Of a stretch of DNA of 64,000 nt, positions 44,866-56,337 are shown one piece after another (position 1 is the stretch's first letter; each line of letters begins with the position of its first letter). The stretch is from NCBI GenBank assembly GCA_003116995.1, contig BDSL01000004.1, forward strand, positions 2,170,001 to 2,234,000. Reading direction: 5' to 3'. A model generated the notes under the pieces. It worked only from the letters and a program-made list of their open reading frames with translations, ran no database searches and was not told where the DNA came from. The DNA is from Yamagishiella unicocca (lineage: Eukaryota > Chlorophyta > Chlorophyceae > Chlamydomonadales > Volvocaceae). A program made the position numbers and the translations under genes.

Positions 44866-45734
44866 GATGGCACCGCAGGACACCGCCGCACGCGCCGCAC
44901 GGTTGGCGTGTGCTGCGGCGCTAGCGTGAGGGCTACGAACGGAGGCGGCACCGCTGCCGCTGCCGGTTTCGGAGCGGCGCGAGCGCCCGGGGGGGGACGC
45001 GAGCGGTCCGCGGGTCGCTAGCAGCAGCGACAAAGGAACCCAAGGGGTGCAGGTCGCGGCGTGGTGTGTGGTACGGCAGTGGTTAGGCACGTGCGACCAT
45101 GTGACGGCGGGAAGGGGGGCGGCGGCGCAGCTGACGCGGAGGCTTGGGGTGTGGCAAGGCGTGTTCGCGGGGGGGTGAGGACAGCCAGCTCCGGCGGAGG
45201 AACAGCGGTTCAGCCTTCTCGCGTTCGGCCACGATGGTGGGTACAAGGACGTGCTGCAAGGCCGGCGTGGCGGGATGCCGACGGGTGCCAGGCGGCGGGT
45301 CACGGCTGCGTACTGCAGCGTGGCGCCGATTCCGCCGCACTCCACGGCTGGCCTAGCCGTGCCGCGAATGGCCGAGAGCAGTGTTGTGGAAGGAATGTTG
45401 GCAGTGCCTTTGGCGGAAGCGGCGATAGTACGGCTCGTCCCGAACAACACAGGAAAGCCCTGGAATAGACTGTAAAAGGCCTCCGTAAATAACACCCACG
45501 ATCATGTAAGTAAAAAATTAGTCGCAGAAACGCGACTCGATTACTGCATCGGGTGGTCACTGCCCTCACTGGTCAGACTTTGTTCTCGTCCAGCCCGTAC
45601 TTGGCTGTAACTGGGAAGTTGTGATCAGCGATTAATGCTTACGATTGCAACTCATACACTTTAAGGGTTTACTTTGTGCGCCTCAGACAAATACCTAATT
45701 TGGGCGTTAGGACCTGGTACTGTAACTAAGGGAA
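44866..45734. promoter_or_regulatory. Divergent intergenic region (IPT9 / phosphatase gene)
   Basis: Start codons 869 bp apart face away from each other. On the minus strand the IPT9 frame stays open well upstream of its ATG but contains no other ATG, so the start at 44865 was kept. No clear promoter element is identified. Confidence 0.45.
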
Positions 45735-48655
45735 ATGCCTTCAGAGAAATTGCAGGCTCGGGACGGGACAGGAGATACTGCCAAGGACTCAGAGTCATCA
45801 GAGCACAGTTGGCCAGATGACGATGACGAGGTAAGGCCGTCCATGCGGGTTGGGGTTCCTGCCCAGCTCGCCGTTCCAGATGTGCACAGCCAGATCGTTG
45901 GTCGGCGGCGTAACTGGCGAAGCTATGCCCGATAAATACGTCTGCTATTTACGCGTGCCGTTTTTGGCGTACGCGCTTCGGCGCTTCCATCGCAATTGCG
46001 ACCTCAGTTACCTCCCTGGTATCGCGGCATCCGGATACCATGGGCCATTTTTTTGACAAAACGAGGCTGTTTATGTGCGTATCTGCGCTTGTCTGAGACA
46101 AATTGCGGGTCGGCATTCTGGCCGCTGCCGTCCTGGCAAAGTCACCTGTCACCTGATACGTTTTCAGTCCAGGACAAAGCGATCGTGGGAATGTGCGACG
46201 TCGTGTTGGTTTTCAGCGGACTTTGCGAGATTCCAGCCACTTTGAATATTGCTCGAGTCATACGGTACTCGTGCTCCGCAAGCTTCTATATATTATCCAC
46301 ACCGTTTCCCGTCAAGGACGCCCTCATCTTTCGTGCACCAAATCTCCCATAGCCCATTATTGCGGCGCAGCGCTCACGCAGCGCTCCTCCTCACCCGCTT
46401 GCACGCTGTCCCGGCCCCCCCCCCGCCCAATCCCCAGGGTTCCCTTTCTGTGTTCCCAGATACCCTTTCCCCATCCCTCCAAGCTGCCACCAAGCCCTCC
46501 CGCCCCCTCCCAACCCGATCCCTTCGACCCGACCCCACAGGATGACTACTGCTCGAGCCTGGATGACCAGCCACAGGAGGTACGCATGCCCAAAACATAA
46601 CATGTTCACAGCGACTCGATAGCAGCTCTACAGCAGCTGAACAGCACAGCACGGCGCAGCATAGCACAGCACAGCGCAGCACAGCGCTGCGCAGCACAGC
46701 ACAGCGGGGTCGGAAGGAGGTTCGTGGAGGGTTGTATCCAACCCGCCGTGCCGTGATCGTGACCTGATGAGTGACCTTACGAGAAATGCCAGTCGGCACG
46801 CCGCCTTGCATCCACCAATGCCCACCGTCCCCGCCCCATTACCCTGGACCTCGGGGCTGTAGCTGATTGGTGCTACTGCTGTCGCCCGTTGCGCCCACGT
46901 GCCGCTGCCCCGCACCCAACTCAGCGCCCCTCAACACCCTGCCCCAGCACGGCCCCCACCATTCGCACCCAGCATACGTATCCAACCCCCTCCCCCCGCC
47001 CTCTCCTCAAATCCACGCCCTCACCGCGGTGTCCGTACACGCCCTCACCGTGGTGTCCGTACATTCCCTCACCGCGGTGACCGTACACGCCCTCACCGCC
47101 GTGTCCGTACACGCCCTCACCGCCGTGTCCGTACACGCCCTCACGCGGTATCCGTACACGCCCCTCGCCGCGGGTGTCCGTACACGCCCTCACCGCGGGT
47201 GTCCGTACACGCCCTCACCGCGGGTGTCCGTACACGTCCTCACCGCGGGTGTCCGTACACGCCCTCACCGCGGTGTCCGTACACGCCCTCACCGCGGGTG
47301 TCCGTACACGTCCTCGCCGCGGGTGTCCGTACACGTCCTCACCGCGGGTGTCCGTACACGCCCTCACCGCGGGTGTCCGTACACGTCCTCACCGCGGGTG
47401 TCCGTACACGCCCTCACCGCGGTGTCCGTACACGCAGGTCGACGACAAGCTGTTCATTGGCTCGATGGCTGCGGAGCACAACTACGAGGGACTCAAGGCC
47501 GCTGGCATAACACACGTGCTGCAGGTGGGTGCACGGCCCACACGTGACACCGGGTTGGACCTGCGCCGTGACGCTAGGCCCCCCCCCACCGACTGCCCTC
47601 TCCCCTTCTCTTCCCCACCCACCCCACCAACTGCCCTCTCCCCTTCTCTTCCCTAACCCCCCACCGCGCCCCCCCCCATGGACCAGGTGGCTGAGGGGCT
47701 GTCTCCGTCGCACCCGGGAGAAGGCCTGTCGTACCGTACGGTGCAGGTTCAGGACCTGCCGTCAGAGGATTTGGTGGCGCATTTTGAGCGCTGCTTCGAA
47801 TTCATATCGGAGGCGCACGGCAAGGGAGGTGAGAAGGCGCGCCTTGGGAGCGGGAGGGAGTACCGTATCAGGGGGCTCAGGACGGGGGACGGGGGCGAAT
47901 GTACGGCGGTCATTGTTGTGGACTGGGGCTGCGGCCACGGTGGACGCGGGCCGGTGTGTGCGGTATGGCAAGGGGTTTGGGACTCCGCTGGAGGGGAATG
48001 GGGGGGGGGTGAGGCAGCAGGAGACGGGGTTCGGAGCGCGTGACCGAGTGCCGCTGCTGCTGCTGCCGCCGCCTGTCTGCTGCTGGTGCTGCTGTCGGCG
48101 CTGCTACTGCTGGTGCCGCTGTCTGTCTGTTGCCGCTGCCTGTCTGGTGCACCACACCGCGCCCCCAAACCGCATCCGTCAGCACGTCAACCGAGCTAAC
48201 ACCCGACACCCCTCCCCCTCCCTCCGGTCCCCAAGCCTCCCTCCCCTGGGCCCCCTCCTTCCCGGGCCCCAACCCGTCCCCTAACCTGCCCCTCCCCTTC
48301 TCCCCTTCCCCCTCCCCCTTCCCCTTCCCCCCCCCCAAAAGGCGGCGTGCTGGTCCACTGCATGGCTGGTGTCTCCCGCTCCGCCACCGTGTGCATGGGC
48401 TGGATCATGTGGCGGCACCACACCTCAGCCGACGAGGCCTTCCGCCGGGTGCACCGGGTGCGGCCCTGGGTCATGCCCAACCAGGGATTCCGGAAGCAGC
48501 TGGCGCGCTTCGAAGAGATCGGATGCGACCTGACAAAGTGGACCGCCTGGCGCCACGAGTGGAGGGAGGAGCCGTTGACGCTGGTGCTGCAGGCCTTCCA
48601 GCGCTCGGCGGGAGTGGGGCTGGGGACCAACGGCGAGCCGCTGCCGTCGCTGTGA
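45735..48655 (+). CDS. Dual-specificity protein phosphatase
   Basis: Removes phosphate from Tyr and Ser/Thr of protein substrates, MAP kinases being typical; probably cytosolic or nuclear. Five exons (45735-45830, 46541-46579, 47438-47524, 47687-47828, 48342-48655) give 225 aa with matching phases (0, 0, 0, 1). The domain starts with DDKLFIGSMAAEHNYEGLKA and GITHVLQ. The general-acid region is YRTVQVQDLPSEDL with the conserved Asp, and the P-loop is VHCMAGVSRSATV, with Cys and Arg of HCx5R intact. AFRRVHRVRPWVMPNQGF follows as in other DSPs. The N-terminus is acidic (WPDDDDE). No docking domain or membrane segment is seen. A minisatellite fills the end of intron 2 and another starts at the stop codon. 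Confidence 0.95.
46634..46700. repeat. CAGCACAGC-type short tandem repeat
   Basis: Repeats of GCACAGCACAGC and GCGCAGCACAGC lie inside intron 2 of the phosphatase gene. Confidence 0.85.
47029..47437. repeat. 24-25-nt minisatellite ending at a splice acceptor
   Basis: About 17 units containing GTGTCCGTACACGCCCTCAC then CGCGG run to the end of phosphatase intron 2. The last unit is cut as GTGTCCGTACACGCAG, whose AG is the 3' splice site used before VDDKLF. Confidence 0.95.
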
Positions 48656-48838
48656 GGTGCCGCTGCTGTGAGGTGCCGCTGCTGTGAGGTGCCGCTGCTG
48701 TGAGGTGCCGTCGCTGTGAGGTGCCGTGGCTGTGAGGTGCCGTCGCTGTGAGGTGCCGCTGCTGTGAGGTGCCGCTGCTGTGAGGTGCCGCTGCTGTGAG
48801 GTGCCGTCGCTGTGAGGTGCCGCTGCTGTGAGGTGCCA
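48652..48838. repeat. 16-nt tandem repeat beginning at the phosphatase stop codon
   Basis: The unit TGAGGTGCCGCTGCTG, with a CGTCGCTG variant, repeats about 12 times. The first TGA of the array is the stop codon of the phosphatase. Confidence 0.95.
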
Positions 48839-51223
48839 GTCACGTGAGTGCGTGGCGCGGCGGTGGTGGTGGTGGTGGTGCGTGGCGCGTGGTTGGAAGC
48901 TTCGGCGATGGATCGGAAAGGACGAGCAGTGGGGCTGATGTGTGCAGGAGGAGGTAGGCGGCTGATCGGGCGGCCGCGGCACCGCGGCCTGCGGCTGCTC
49001 TGCGGCTAGGGAGGGAGGTCATGGTACAAAAGGGCGGCGGCGGTGTACAGCGGCGGCGGTGGACGCATCAAGGGGCTGGTGGGTTGCTGCGGGGTCGGCC
49101 TGAATACCGAATACCAGCTCTAGCGGCTTCGCATTGGGGCCCATCTTGGGCCGGTCTCTCGTTTTTTAGGTGACGCATAAGGGGGTGCCGGGCCAGTGCC
49201 CGGTCGCCAGCAGCTGTCTGGCTAGGGCGGGGAAGAGCGGCGGCGGCGGTGTTGCTGCCATTCAACCAAGAGGATGGCATCGGTGCGGCCGTCCGTCCGC
49301 CTGTGTCAACACACTGAACAAAACCGAGCATTCATGATAGAGTCACTGCTGGTGGTGGTGGTAGTGGTAGTGGTGATGGTGGTGGTGGTGATGGTGGTGG
49401 TGGTGATGGGGATAAGAACAGCGACGAGCAGCTGTTCGCTGCGTCTCGCTATGAGAACTTGTGCAGCCGCCCGTGATTCACATGCCTCGGGTCGTGTCTT
49501 GCGCTTATCGAACGGTGGTGGTCGTGGTGGTGGTCGTGGTGGTGGTCGTGGTGGTGGTCGTGGTGGTGGTGCCGTATGCGCGAGCCGCATACGCGCGACG
49601 TGGTGGCTGCATGTGGGGCCCAAGTCCTTAGCTCCGCCCCTTCCCACACAAGCCGGCGCCGCCACCACACCGCCGCGCTTGTGGGGCAGTGCGTGGGGGG
49701 TTTGTACGACAATCTACGGTAATGTACGGCAGCTTCCTTGTACGTCCTCCTGAGGAACGTGGCAGTAAGGCCAAGGAGGAGGCGGAGGGCTGGTGCCCCT
49801 GCCGGGGCGAGTGGCGTCTCGCTACTGAAACGCGCGCCTCTCCTCCCGGTTGCATTCGGGTGGCCGTTGGCGCCAACCCGTGGTCCGTACTCGCAGTAGG
49901 GTGCTGCTGCTGCGCTGGTTTGTATTTTTCCCTGCCGAAATGCGCGCCGTGGCTGCATGTTTGGTTTCGGAGAGTAGGTGTGGTATATGCGGGCGGCGTG
50001 GTGGCGCAAACGGCGGCCCCGGGCTGTGCGGCGGCGGACACCTTGACGTATCCCAACACCACCCGGGCCTCCTGAGCGCCACTGCGCCCATCCCCCACGA
50101 CTGCTGGGGGTTGAGACGAAACCCAACTGCTCCGGGGGGTCTCGTGATAGCACGTGCGGACGAACGCCGGGCCCCCACAGGGCACCCCCTGCGGCTGGAT
50201 AAGGCGGGGGACTCTGCAGGGACTGTTGTGGAAATCAAGGTGACGCGTGGCCCCTGTTGGCGCGGTGTTTGCCTGCTGGAAGTCTGGCGGGCGGGCGGGG
50301 GCCCGGCTGTCGTGCAGGTCGTGACGATGCGATTCTTAAAAGGGCCCAACTGGAAAATCCCAATTGAGGTATATCTGTCGTTTGTCGGGAAGTCAAGCAA
50401 TGAAGTAAGCATCTGCGCGTGGGCGGCTTTGGTGCGCGTGGAGAGAGAAGAGCTGGCCTGTAGTTGGCCCGCCCGGGCCGTGGCGTTGCCGCCGGCCAGC
50501 CCGGAGGCCAGCGGCGTGCCCATTTTGGCGCACGGCCCGGCGGCGTGTGCTCAGGTGAGGTGCGTCGTGGTTCATAGTTTCGTCAGCGGCGCGGCCCATG
50601 TGCACGCGGCTGAGAGGTTATGGTGTTCGTTGTTTCGGGTGCGCGTTGCATCTCGCAAGATGTCGGGCGTCCGCATATGCTTCTCAACGAGGGGTGGAAT
50701 TTTAGCAGTATGATCAAATCATTGACCAACTTACAAACGTGGTATTTATCCTAAGTCCATTCTGGCTTTCGCAGAAAGGGGCTTGTTTTGTTTGTACGAT
50801 CTGGTTTAAGACGTAACTGAGATTCTGGGTGTGCTTTAATGCTGGCCGGACGCCCAACAAGGCGAGCGGTGATGGGGGCTGGACTCCTTGGGCCCGAACT
50901 TATAGACTCCGCAGTGTGTCAGCTGACACAATTTGCGTGAGAATTCGCCTGTGATCATGTGTCTCTCGAAAAGTCTTTGTGCACACGCTTATACCCCCTA
51001 GCGCTGCTGGCCTTCATGAAGCGATTGACGCTCCGGAACCATTCAGCCACAGCACGGTCAGCATGGCCATGCGCTAATGCTCACATGCTCACACTAGCCT
51101 GTGTTCATAAATAACCGTCGCACCAATTGGCTGGAATATAACGATTGTGTCTCCTTAGGACGCCAAGGGCCCGCATGCTTTGTTTGAATCCTTGTTTTTT
51201 AATACCGGTAGTCATCTCCCCGC
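48839..51223. other. Intergenic region with GGT-type repeats and one uncertain open frame
   Basis: Contains GGT/GTG-rich runs at about 49347-49410 and 49512-49570. A plus-strand frame from ATG 49940 to 50713 (258 codons) stays open but has no recognised motif, several internal splice-like GTAAGC/GTGAGG sites and no homopolymer bias typical of neighbouring exons, so I do not call it a gene. The final 500 bp are less GC-rich and probably hold the promoter of the next gene. Confidence 0.4.
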
Positions 51224-52804
51224 ATGAACGGGCCACCAGGAACTAGTGATGCTGGGGTTCAGAATCTTTTAAGAGAGGCGTACGCTGCCGTCTCTGGTGG
51301 CGACCCGACGCAAGCGCTTCGGGTAAGGACGGAACGAACGGAAGGAATTCTCCGCCAATCGACCTGACATTCCCAAACACCCAAATCATATCTACCTGTA
51401 GCTGGTGCTGACAATCCTGCAAGCAACTGGTGGACAGGCAGCCGCGGCGCCTGCGCTTGAGCGGTGAGGCATCCAATCGGCAGCTCCCCGCGGGGCGACT
51501 GGGGCTGTTAACACGTATCCATGCCCTTACCTCCACCATACGCAGCGTGCTTACTCATCTGACTGCCAGCAACCAGAGTAACGCTCTACAGGAGCTCACA
51601 GAACTCTTCGCGCGCGCCGCGTCAGTGAGCTCCGAGGTGCGATGGCCGCGCGACCGCTGTACAACTCCGGCCATGGCGGCCCACTTGCAATGCCTCGCGA
51701 GCTGATGGTAACCGTCATAGCGCCAGACACAGAACCAGGGCTGGAAAGGGACCGGGGTAGCGAAGGGCGGACATGCGGCCGTGGCGGCCGGCTCGGGGCC
51801 TGCCTCAGCATCCCCCCCCCGGCGCGGTGGTTCCGGCCCCCCTGGTCGATCTCCCGCCACGCCTTAGCCCTTTTCACAGTTCACCACCTCATCAGGGCTG
51901 AGTCGTCCTCTGCCCCGCCTCCCGTTCTCGGGCCCCATCTGCCCGCCCTGGCCCCGCCCCCCTGCCCGCCTCAGGAGCCGGCTCGTCTCCCCGGCCCGCT
52001 GGCGCCCGGACCCTTCCCGCCCGCGCCTGCGGCGCAGCCCCCCTGGAGTTGTCCCCCTCGCGACCACTTTGCCGTCCTCGAGGCCGGCTCGCCTGCGGGC
52101 AGTGAAAGCATGAGCTGGAGCGGCGACAACAGGCAATCCGCCTCGGCGTCCCTGTCAATGGATGCTGACGGCGGGGTGGAAGGGCAAAGTCCGGGCGGGC
52201 GGGGCGTCGCAGCGGGGGCTGCCCGGGCTGCTGCTGCTGCGACGGCGGGGCGGGGCGGCGGCGGCGGTCAGGAGGCCACGAGCGTGTGGGGGGGGACTGA
52301 GTTGCTGGCGCCGCAGATGAATGCTCCCATCCTAAGCGTGAGGCTGGGGTCGCGGGGGATGGGAGAGGCGGGGCATTTGGCTAGGTCGTGTGCGGTATAC
52401 GAGGGGGCGATGAATGCTTTGGGAGCCTGATGCTTCGGCGACCTTGCGCCTGTCATGGGCCGTCCTTGGCCCTACTGCCTCCTCCCTACCGCAGCCCTGC
52501 AGCGTTACCTTTGCATGCCTGCCTCTAGCCGTTTGTCGTGTCCTGAGCTTCCTTGATCGAATCCCGCAACCGACGATCACTCTACCCCTCCGCAAACCTC
52601 GAACTGTATCCGCGACGCCCTCTTCCTCCACAGGAGACAGGTCGTGAGGGCTTCATGGACTGTGCGCTGCAGGACGGCTCCAGCTACCTGTGTGGGCGGT
52701 GTCGTGGGGTGGTGATGCTGACCAGGCGGCAGCAGCACGAACAGTTCTGGTGCCCGGGCGTGGGGCGGAGCGGAGGCGAGGGGGAGGGGGGAAGCGAGGC
52801 CTGA
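51224..52804 (+). CDS. Unknown protein with C-terminal zinc-finger-like motif
   Basis: I do not recognise the family. Five exons (51224-51322, 51402-51463, 51546-51636, 51903-52337, 52634-52804) join in consistent phase to 285 aa. The N-terminal ~95 residues look helical and conserved in style: NLLREAYAAVSGGDPTQALR, LVLTILQATGGQ, RVLTHLTASNQSNALQEL, TELFARAASVSSE. The middle ~145 residues are Pro- then Ala/Gly-rich and probably disordered. The C-terminus, EGFMDCALQDGSSYLCGRC then RGVVMLTRRQQHEQFWC, spaces CxxC with a distal H and C as a compact metal-binding motif would. The tail is Gly/Glu-rich. The exon 4 acceptor (CTGAG at 51902) is the least certain junction. Nucleic-acid or protein binding through the finger is possible. 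Confidence 0.78.
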
Positions 52805-53564
52805 GCCAAGCTGCCGGGCGAAGGGGGGTGGCATAAAGGGGGGCGTAGCGGATAGCGGGGGGTGTGGGCGGGAGGGAGGAAGGGCGGGATGGTTCCGGTT
52901 GCGATTTCAGTTGCGAGAGGGCAGTACCGGTATGCGCGGCTGAGTAGCACCAGCAGCAATGCGGCGGTGGCGGCCAGGGGACATCGGCGGCGAAGGTACT
53001 CCTGGCAGACCGGCTGGGTGCTGCCGGAGGCGTAGGCACGTGGGCCATCGGAACTGGGCCGGCAGCCGGGGCGGGCGGCACTGGCGGCGGTAAGCAAGCG
53101 CTGACTGATGGGTGGCTGGGCAGTGGCGGCGCGAAGTGGGGTTCATCAGGAGTTTAAGAGTTTTGGGCTGTTGAGGGTTGATGGCCGATGAACGGCAGGT
53201 CTCGTGGTATGGGGTGGCGACTAAATCCGTGGAGTGAAAATAACGATCGATTAGGAAACGTTTGGTACACAAGAAGCTGTGGAAGGGGGGCCTTGGATTT
53301 GTTGTTGGCACCAGCCAGGAGGGGTGCAGCAACCACCATCCTGCCCCACACACCCATTTTCCAGCCCGCAAGCCATTTACGCCTCTTCTCTGCAACTGCG
53401 CACCCCTCTTCGTCACCACCAGCTCTCCCTCCCTGTAGCCACCCAGCCCTCCTGCGTCCCCCCCACCTCTCCCTACCCCGCTAGATTCCCGGCACACTAT
53501 CTGCCCCTTCCCCCCTCCCCCCCTACTCCCCAGTCGAGTTACCGGTTCTTTTGTTGTAACCTCC
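52805..53564. other. Convergent intergenic region (zinc-finger-like gene / TatD gene)
   Basis: Only 3' UTR-type sequence is seen, plus repeat copies: one at 53531-53562 beside the TatD stop codon, and a segment near 53215-53275 resembling part of the RING-LON intron 9 repeat. Confidence 0.45.
53531..53562 (+). repeat. Dispersed repeat, segment D, at the TatD stop codon
   Basis: AGTCGAGTTACCGGTTCTTT then TGTTGTAA ends two bases from the TatD stop codon at 53565, antisense to the gene. Confidence 0.88.
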
Positions 53565-56337
53565 CTACTCCCCGCCAACCCCATCCCCTGCCGCCTCCAT
53601 CTCTCCCATGCGCTCCAGGCTGCCGGCGTAGAACTCCCGGAAGTTGTCCGACGTGGCTGCGGCCGCCTCCTCCAGGCTCACGCCTCGCGCCTCCGCCACC
53701 AGCGCCAGAATGCGGAGCAGCCCCGTGTCTACCTCTGTGGGGCTGTTCTGGTCGCTCTCCACCAGCAGCCGCTCCAGGGGGACCGCACGGAGCCGCTCCA
53801 GGAGCTTGTCGCGAGCTCGGCCGTTGATGACCGCTGAGAAGCTGCTTGTCGAGGGCGGGGGGCAGGTCGCAGGGATTGGGTGCAGGGATTCGGGTTATGG
53901 GGTTCAGGACGCCGGGATACAAGAAGGGGAACTCGGGAGGGCAGTGTTGATGTTCTTTTGTCGCATAGAGGATGATTTGTTTTGCTTCTGCTGGTGTTCG
54001 CGGGGTGCGGTGGTGTCCATTACTGATGTCATGGATATTGATGGCAGCTTTGCAATCAAGCTGCGGCGGTCAGTTGCGGAGGAAGCGGGGAGGGGACTCG
54101 TGCCGGGCCAGGGGGGCTCACCATCCCCCCCCCGGCTCTCCCCCCCCCTCAACCCTCCAAACTAGCACTACCTCTCCTCCTATTTCAATTCATCGGGTTT
54201 CCTCTCCCGCACCTGAAGTATATTCGGTCGCCCAGGCCCCCGGGCATCTTGGTGAACCCCTTGACCAGATCTACACTGCCGCCGTAGCTGCCCGGGCGGG
54301 GGAGGGAGGTCAAGCAGAGGGAAGTGGGCCCCGTGGGGTTACAGAAAAGAACCGGTTACTCGACATGGGAAGTGTAGCTGGTGCATAGCCTTCGGACACC
54401 TGGACGCGCGCGCAGGCTACTGGACTTGGGTCCCCGGGGGGGACATACCGATCAGGGAGCGAGAGCCATCAGAAGGGGAGGAACGGGGGCGGCTGCAAGG
54501 AGAAGCGCCCGCGGCGTCAAGAGCAACGCTGTACGGCTGATGAGCGCTCCTTTACCCACCGCCGGCGCGGCGGCTGGGTACCATGTACTGATTCCATGGA
54601 GGGGGAAAGGCCGGGAAGAAGACGCGGTGTGGCAGCCCACTGGAGCATTGTACGGCAGGAAGGACGGGCGCTCCCGGCGTCCCGGGGAGCCATCCCGATC
54701 AAGAAGGCACACGCACGAAGTTCCCAGCCGGATTCCCTCCCCCGACCGGCCCCTGCCTGCCTGTGCAGCATGATCTTGGGCGGACACCCCTCCGGCCCCA
54801 GCCGCCGCAGCATGTCCTGCAGGTGGCCGTACCCCTGCACGCAGTGCATTGAAACCGGCCGACCCAGCTCCGAAGCCAGCCGCAGGTGCAGCTCCGTCAA
54901 CGCCAGCTGGTGGCTCCAGGAGGGCTGTGCGCGGGGGAAGCGGGGCCCGGGGCAACAGGGTGGGGGGTTGTGGCGGGAGGGCAACGCAGGGGGGCGACTG
55001 CCGGGGTGGGGGGACGGCCGCCAGTCAAGGCTGCTCCACGCCCTTCCAAACACTCCTACCAGCGACTCCTTACTGCTGGGCATGCCTGACAAGCACAAAA
55101 ACACATGTCCAGGTTCCCCAAGTCCAGCGCCTGTCCAACCCCTCGCCTCTCTACCTCTCTACCCTACCCCGGCCGCACTCCTGTGCCTCACCTCGCCTCA
55201 CCTGCAGCTTCGTGCCCGGCACCACCGCCGCCCTGTCCAGCCCGAACTCCCCCACCACCGCCTGCGGGTGCCGCAGCAGTAGCGCCCGCAGCCGCGGCAC
55301 CCACTCCTCGGGCGGCGCCGGCACCAGCGAGCGCATGAGCTCAGGGTGGCGGGAGGGGTCGTCCTTGCCGTTGGACGGGGAGTCGAGCAGGGCGGCAGGG
55401 TCGGAGGCGGCGGAGGCGTCCAGGGCGTGACGGTGTGCGAACCAGGGGTGCACTCCAAAGCATGGAATGACCTGGGGGCCATCAAGCAGAGGCCGAGTAT
55501 CGGAGGGGCAAGGGCTTTGAGCGGAAACCCGTAGTGGGGCCGGGGCAGAGGGAGTGAAGGTGTCGAGAAGAAGGAGCCAGGCAATGAGGCAGAGGTGCGC
55601 GGCATGGGTGGTGCGCTGGTGGTGGGCAACCAACCCCACTCCTGCCGGGCCCCAGCCGCGCCTCCCTCGCCCTACCTTGCGGGGCGCCTGGCGGCACAGC
55701 TCCTCCACCGCCCCCCAGTCCTCCAGGCGGGTACCCATCGCCGCGACGTGGCGGGCAGAGAGCGACAGCACCTTGGCGGCGCAGCCGTCCCTGTCGTCCT
55801 GCAGGCGGTTGGCGGTTGGCGGTTTGGGCTTGTGGGTTGGGACGTGAGGGGGTGGGAGCGGGAGGAGGGGGGGAGGAGAGGAAGCGTGTAGAGCAAGGGC
55901 CCGCCGTGGGAGGCGATGTGAGGGTCGACGAGGTTGCGCGGATCGAAGTGGCAGGATGGATGTAAGTAACGCGGAGTGGAGGAACAGACGGTTGGCGAGG
56001 GATGTGCGCGATGTCGCGGGCACAGGAGTTGGTAACTAACAGCTGCGAAATGGACGATGTAAAGATGGCCTCCAGGGAGGGTGAGAAGCAGCTGCGAACC
56101 GGACAAACGACTGGACTATTGGGACGTCCTGTGGGGTAGGGGCAGGAGAGCAACCTGTTCCGCATTCTCTGGAAAGGTTTACCCCCTCCCTGCTACCCCA
56201 TTACCCTCGCGCGCCAACAGGACCACAAGACAAAGCAACTCCCTACCCGCCCATAGGCCCACCTGGGGGTGGCAGTGCGCGTCGCCCGCCCCAAACCGCT
56301 CCAGGAGAGAAACGTCCATCGGGGCCTGCGCTGCCAT
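53565..56337 (-). CDS. TatD-family metal-dependent deoxyribonuclease
   Basis: TatD hydrolases are TIM-barrel, two-metal 3'-5' exonucleases acting on DNA. Six exons (56263-56337, 55676-55798, 55202-55471, 54761-54906, 54213-54287, 53565-53841) give 321 aa with consistent phases. The metal ligands are all present: HxH in AGDAHCHPQ, E in VVGEFGLDR, H in VSMHCVQGYGH, H in KIMLHSYGG and D in LLVESDQNSPTEVDTG. GVHPWFAHRHAL is also typical. The exon 4 to 5 junction (LH-S-YGG) works only with a GC donor at 54760, since no GT lies in reach that keeps the conserved LHS. Intron 4 carries an introner-like repeat near its acceptor. No targeting signal is obvious. Confidence 0.95.
54338..54412 (-). repeat. 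Introner-like repeat, segments D and C fused, TatD intron 4
   Basis: In gene sense it contains GTGTCCGAAGGC, then CATGTCGAGTAACCGGTTCT. It links segments C and D as parts of one element. Sense orientation, about 50 nt before the acceptor at 54288. Confidence 0.83.

Noticed and set aside
46889..47510. Arg/His/Pro repeat protein
   Set aside because: Frames open only because of the 24-25-nt intronic minisatellite; the downstream exon splices into the phosphatase.
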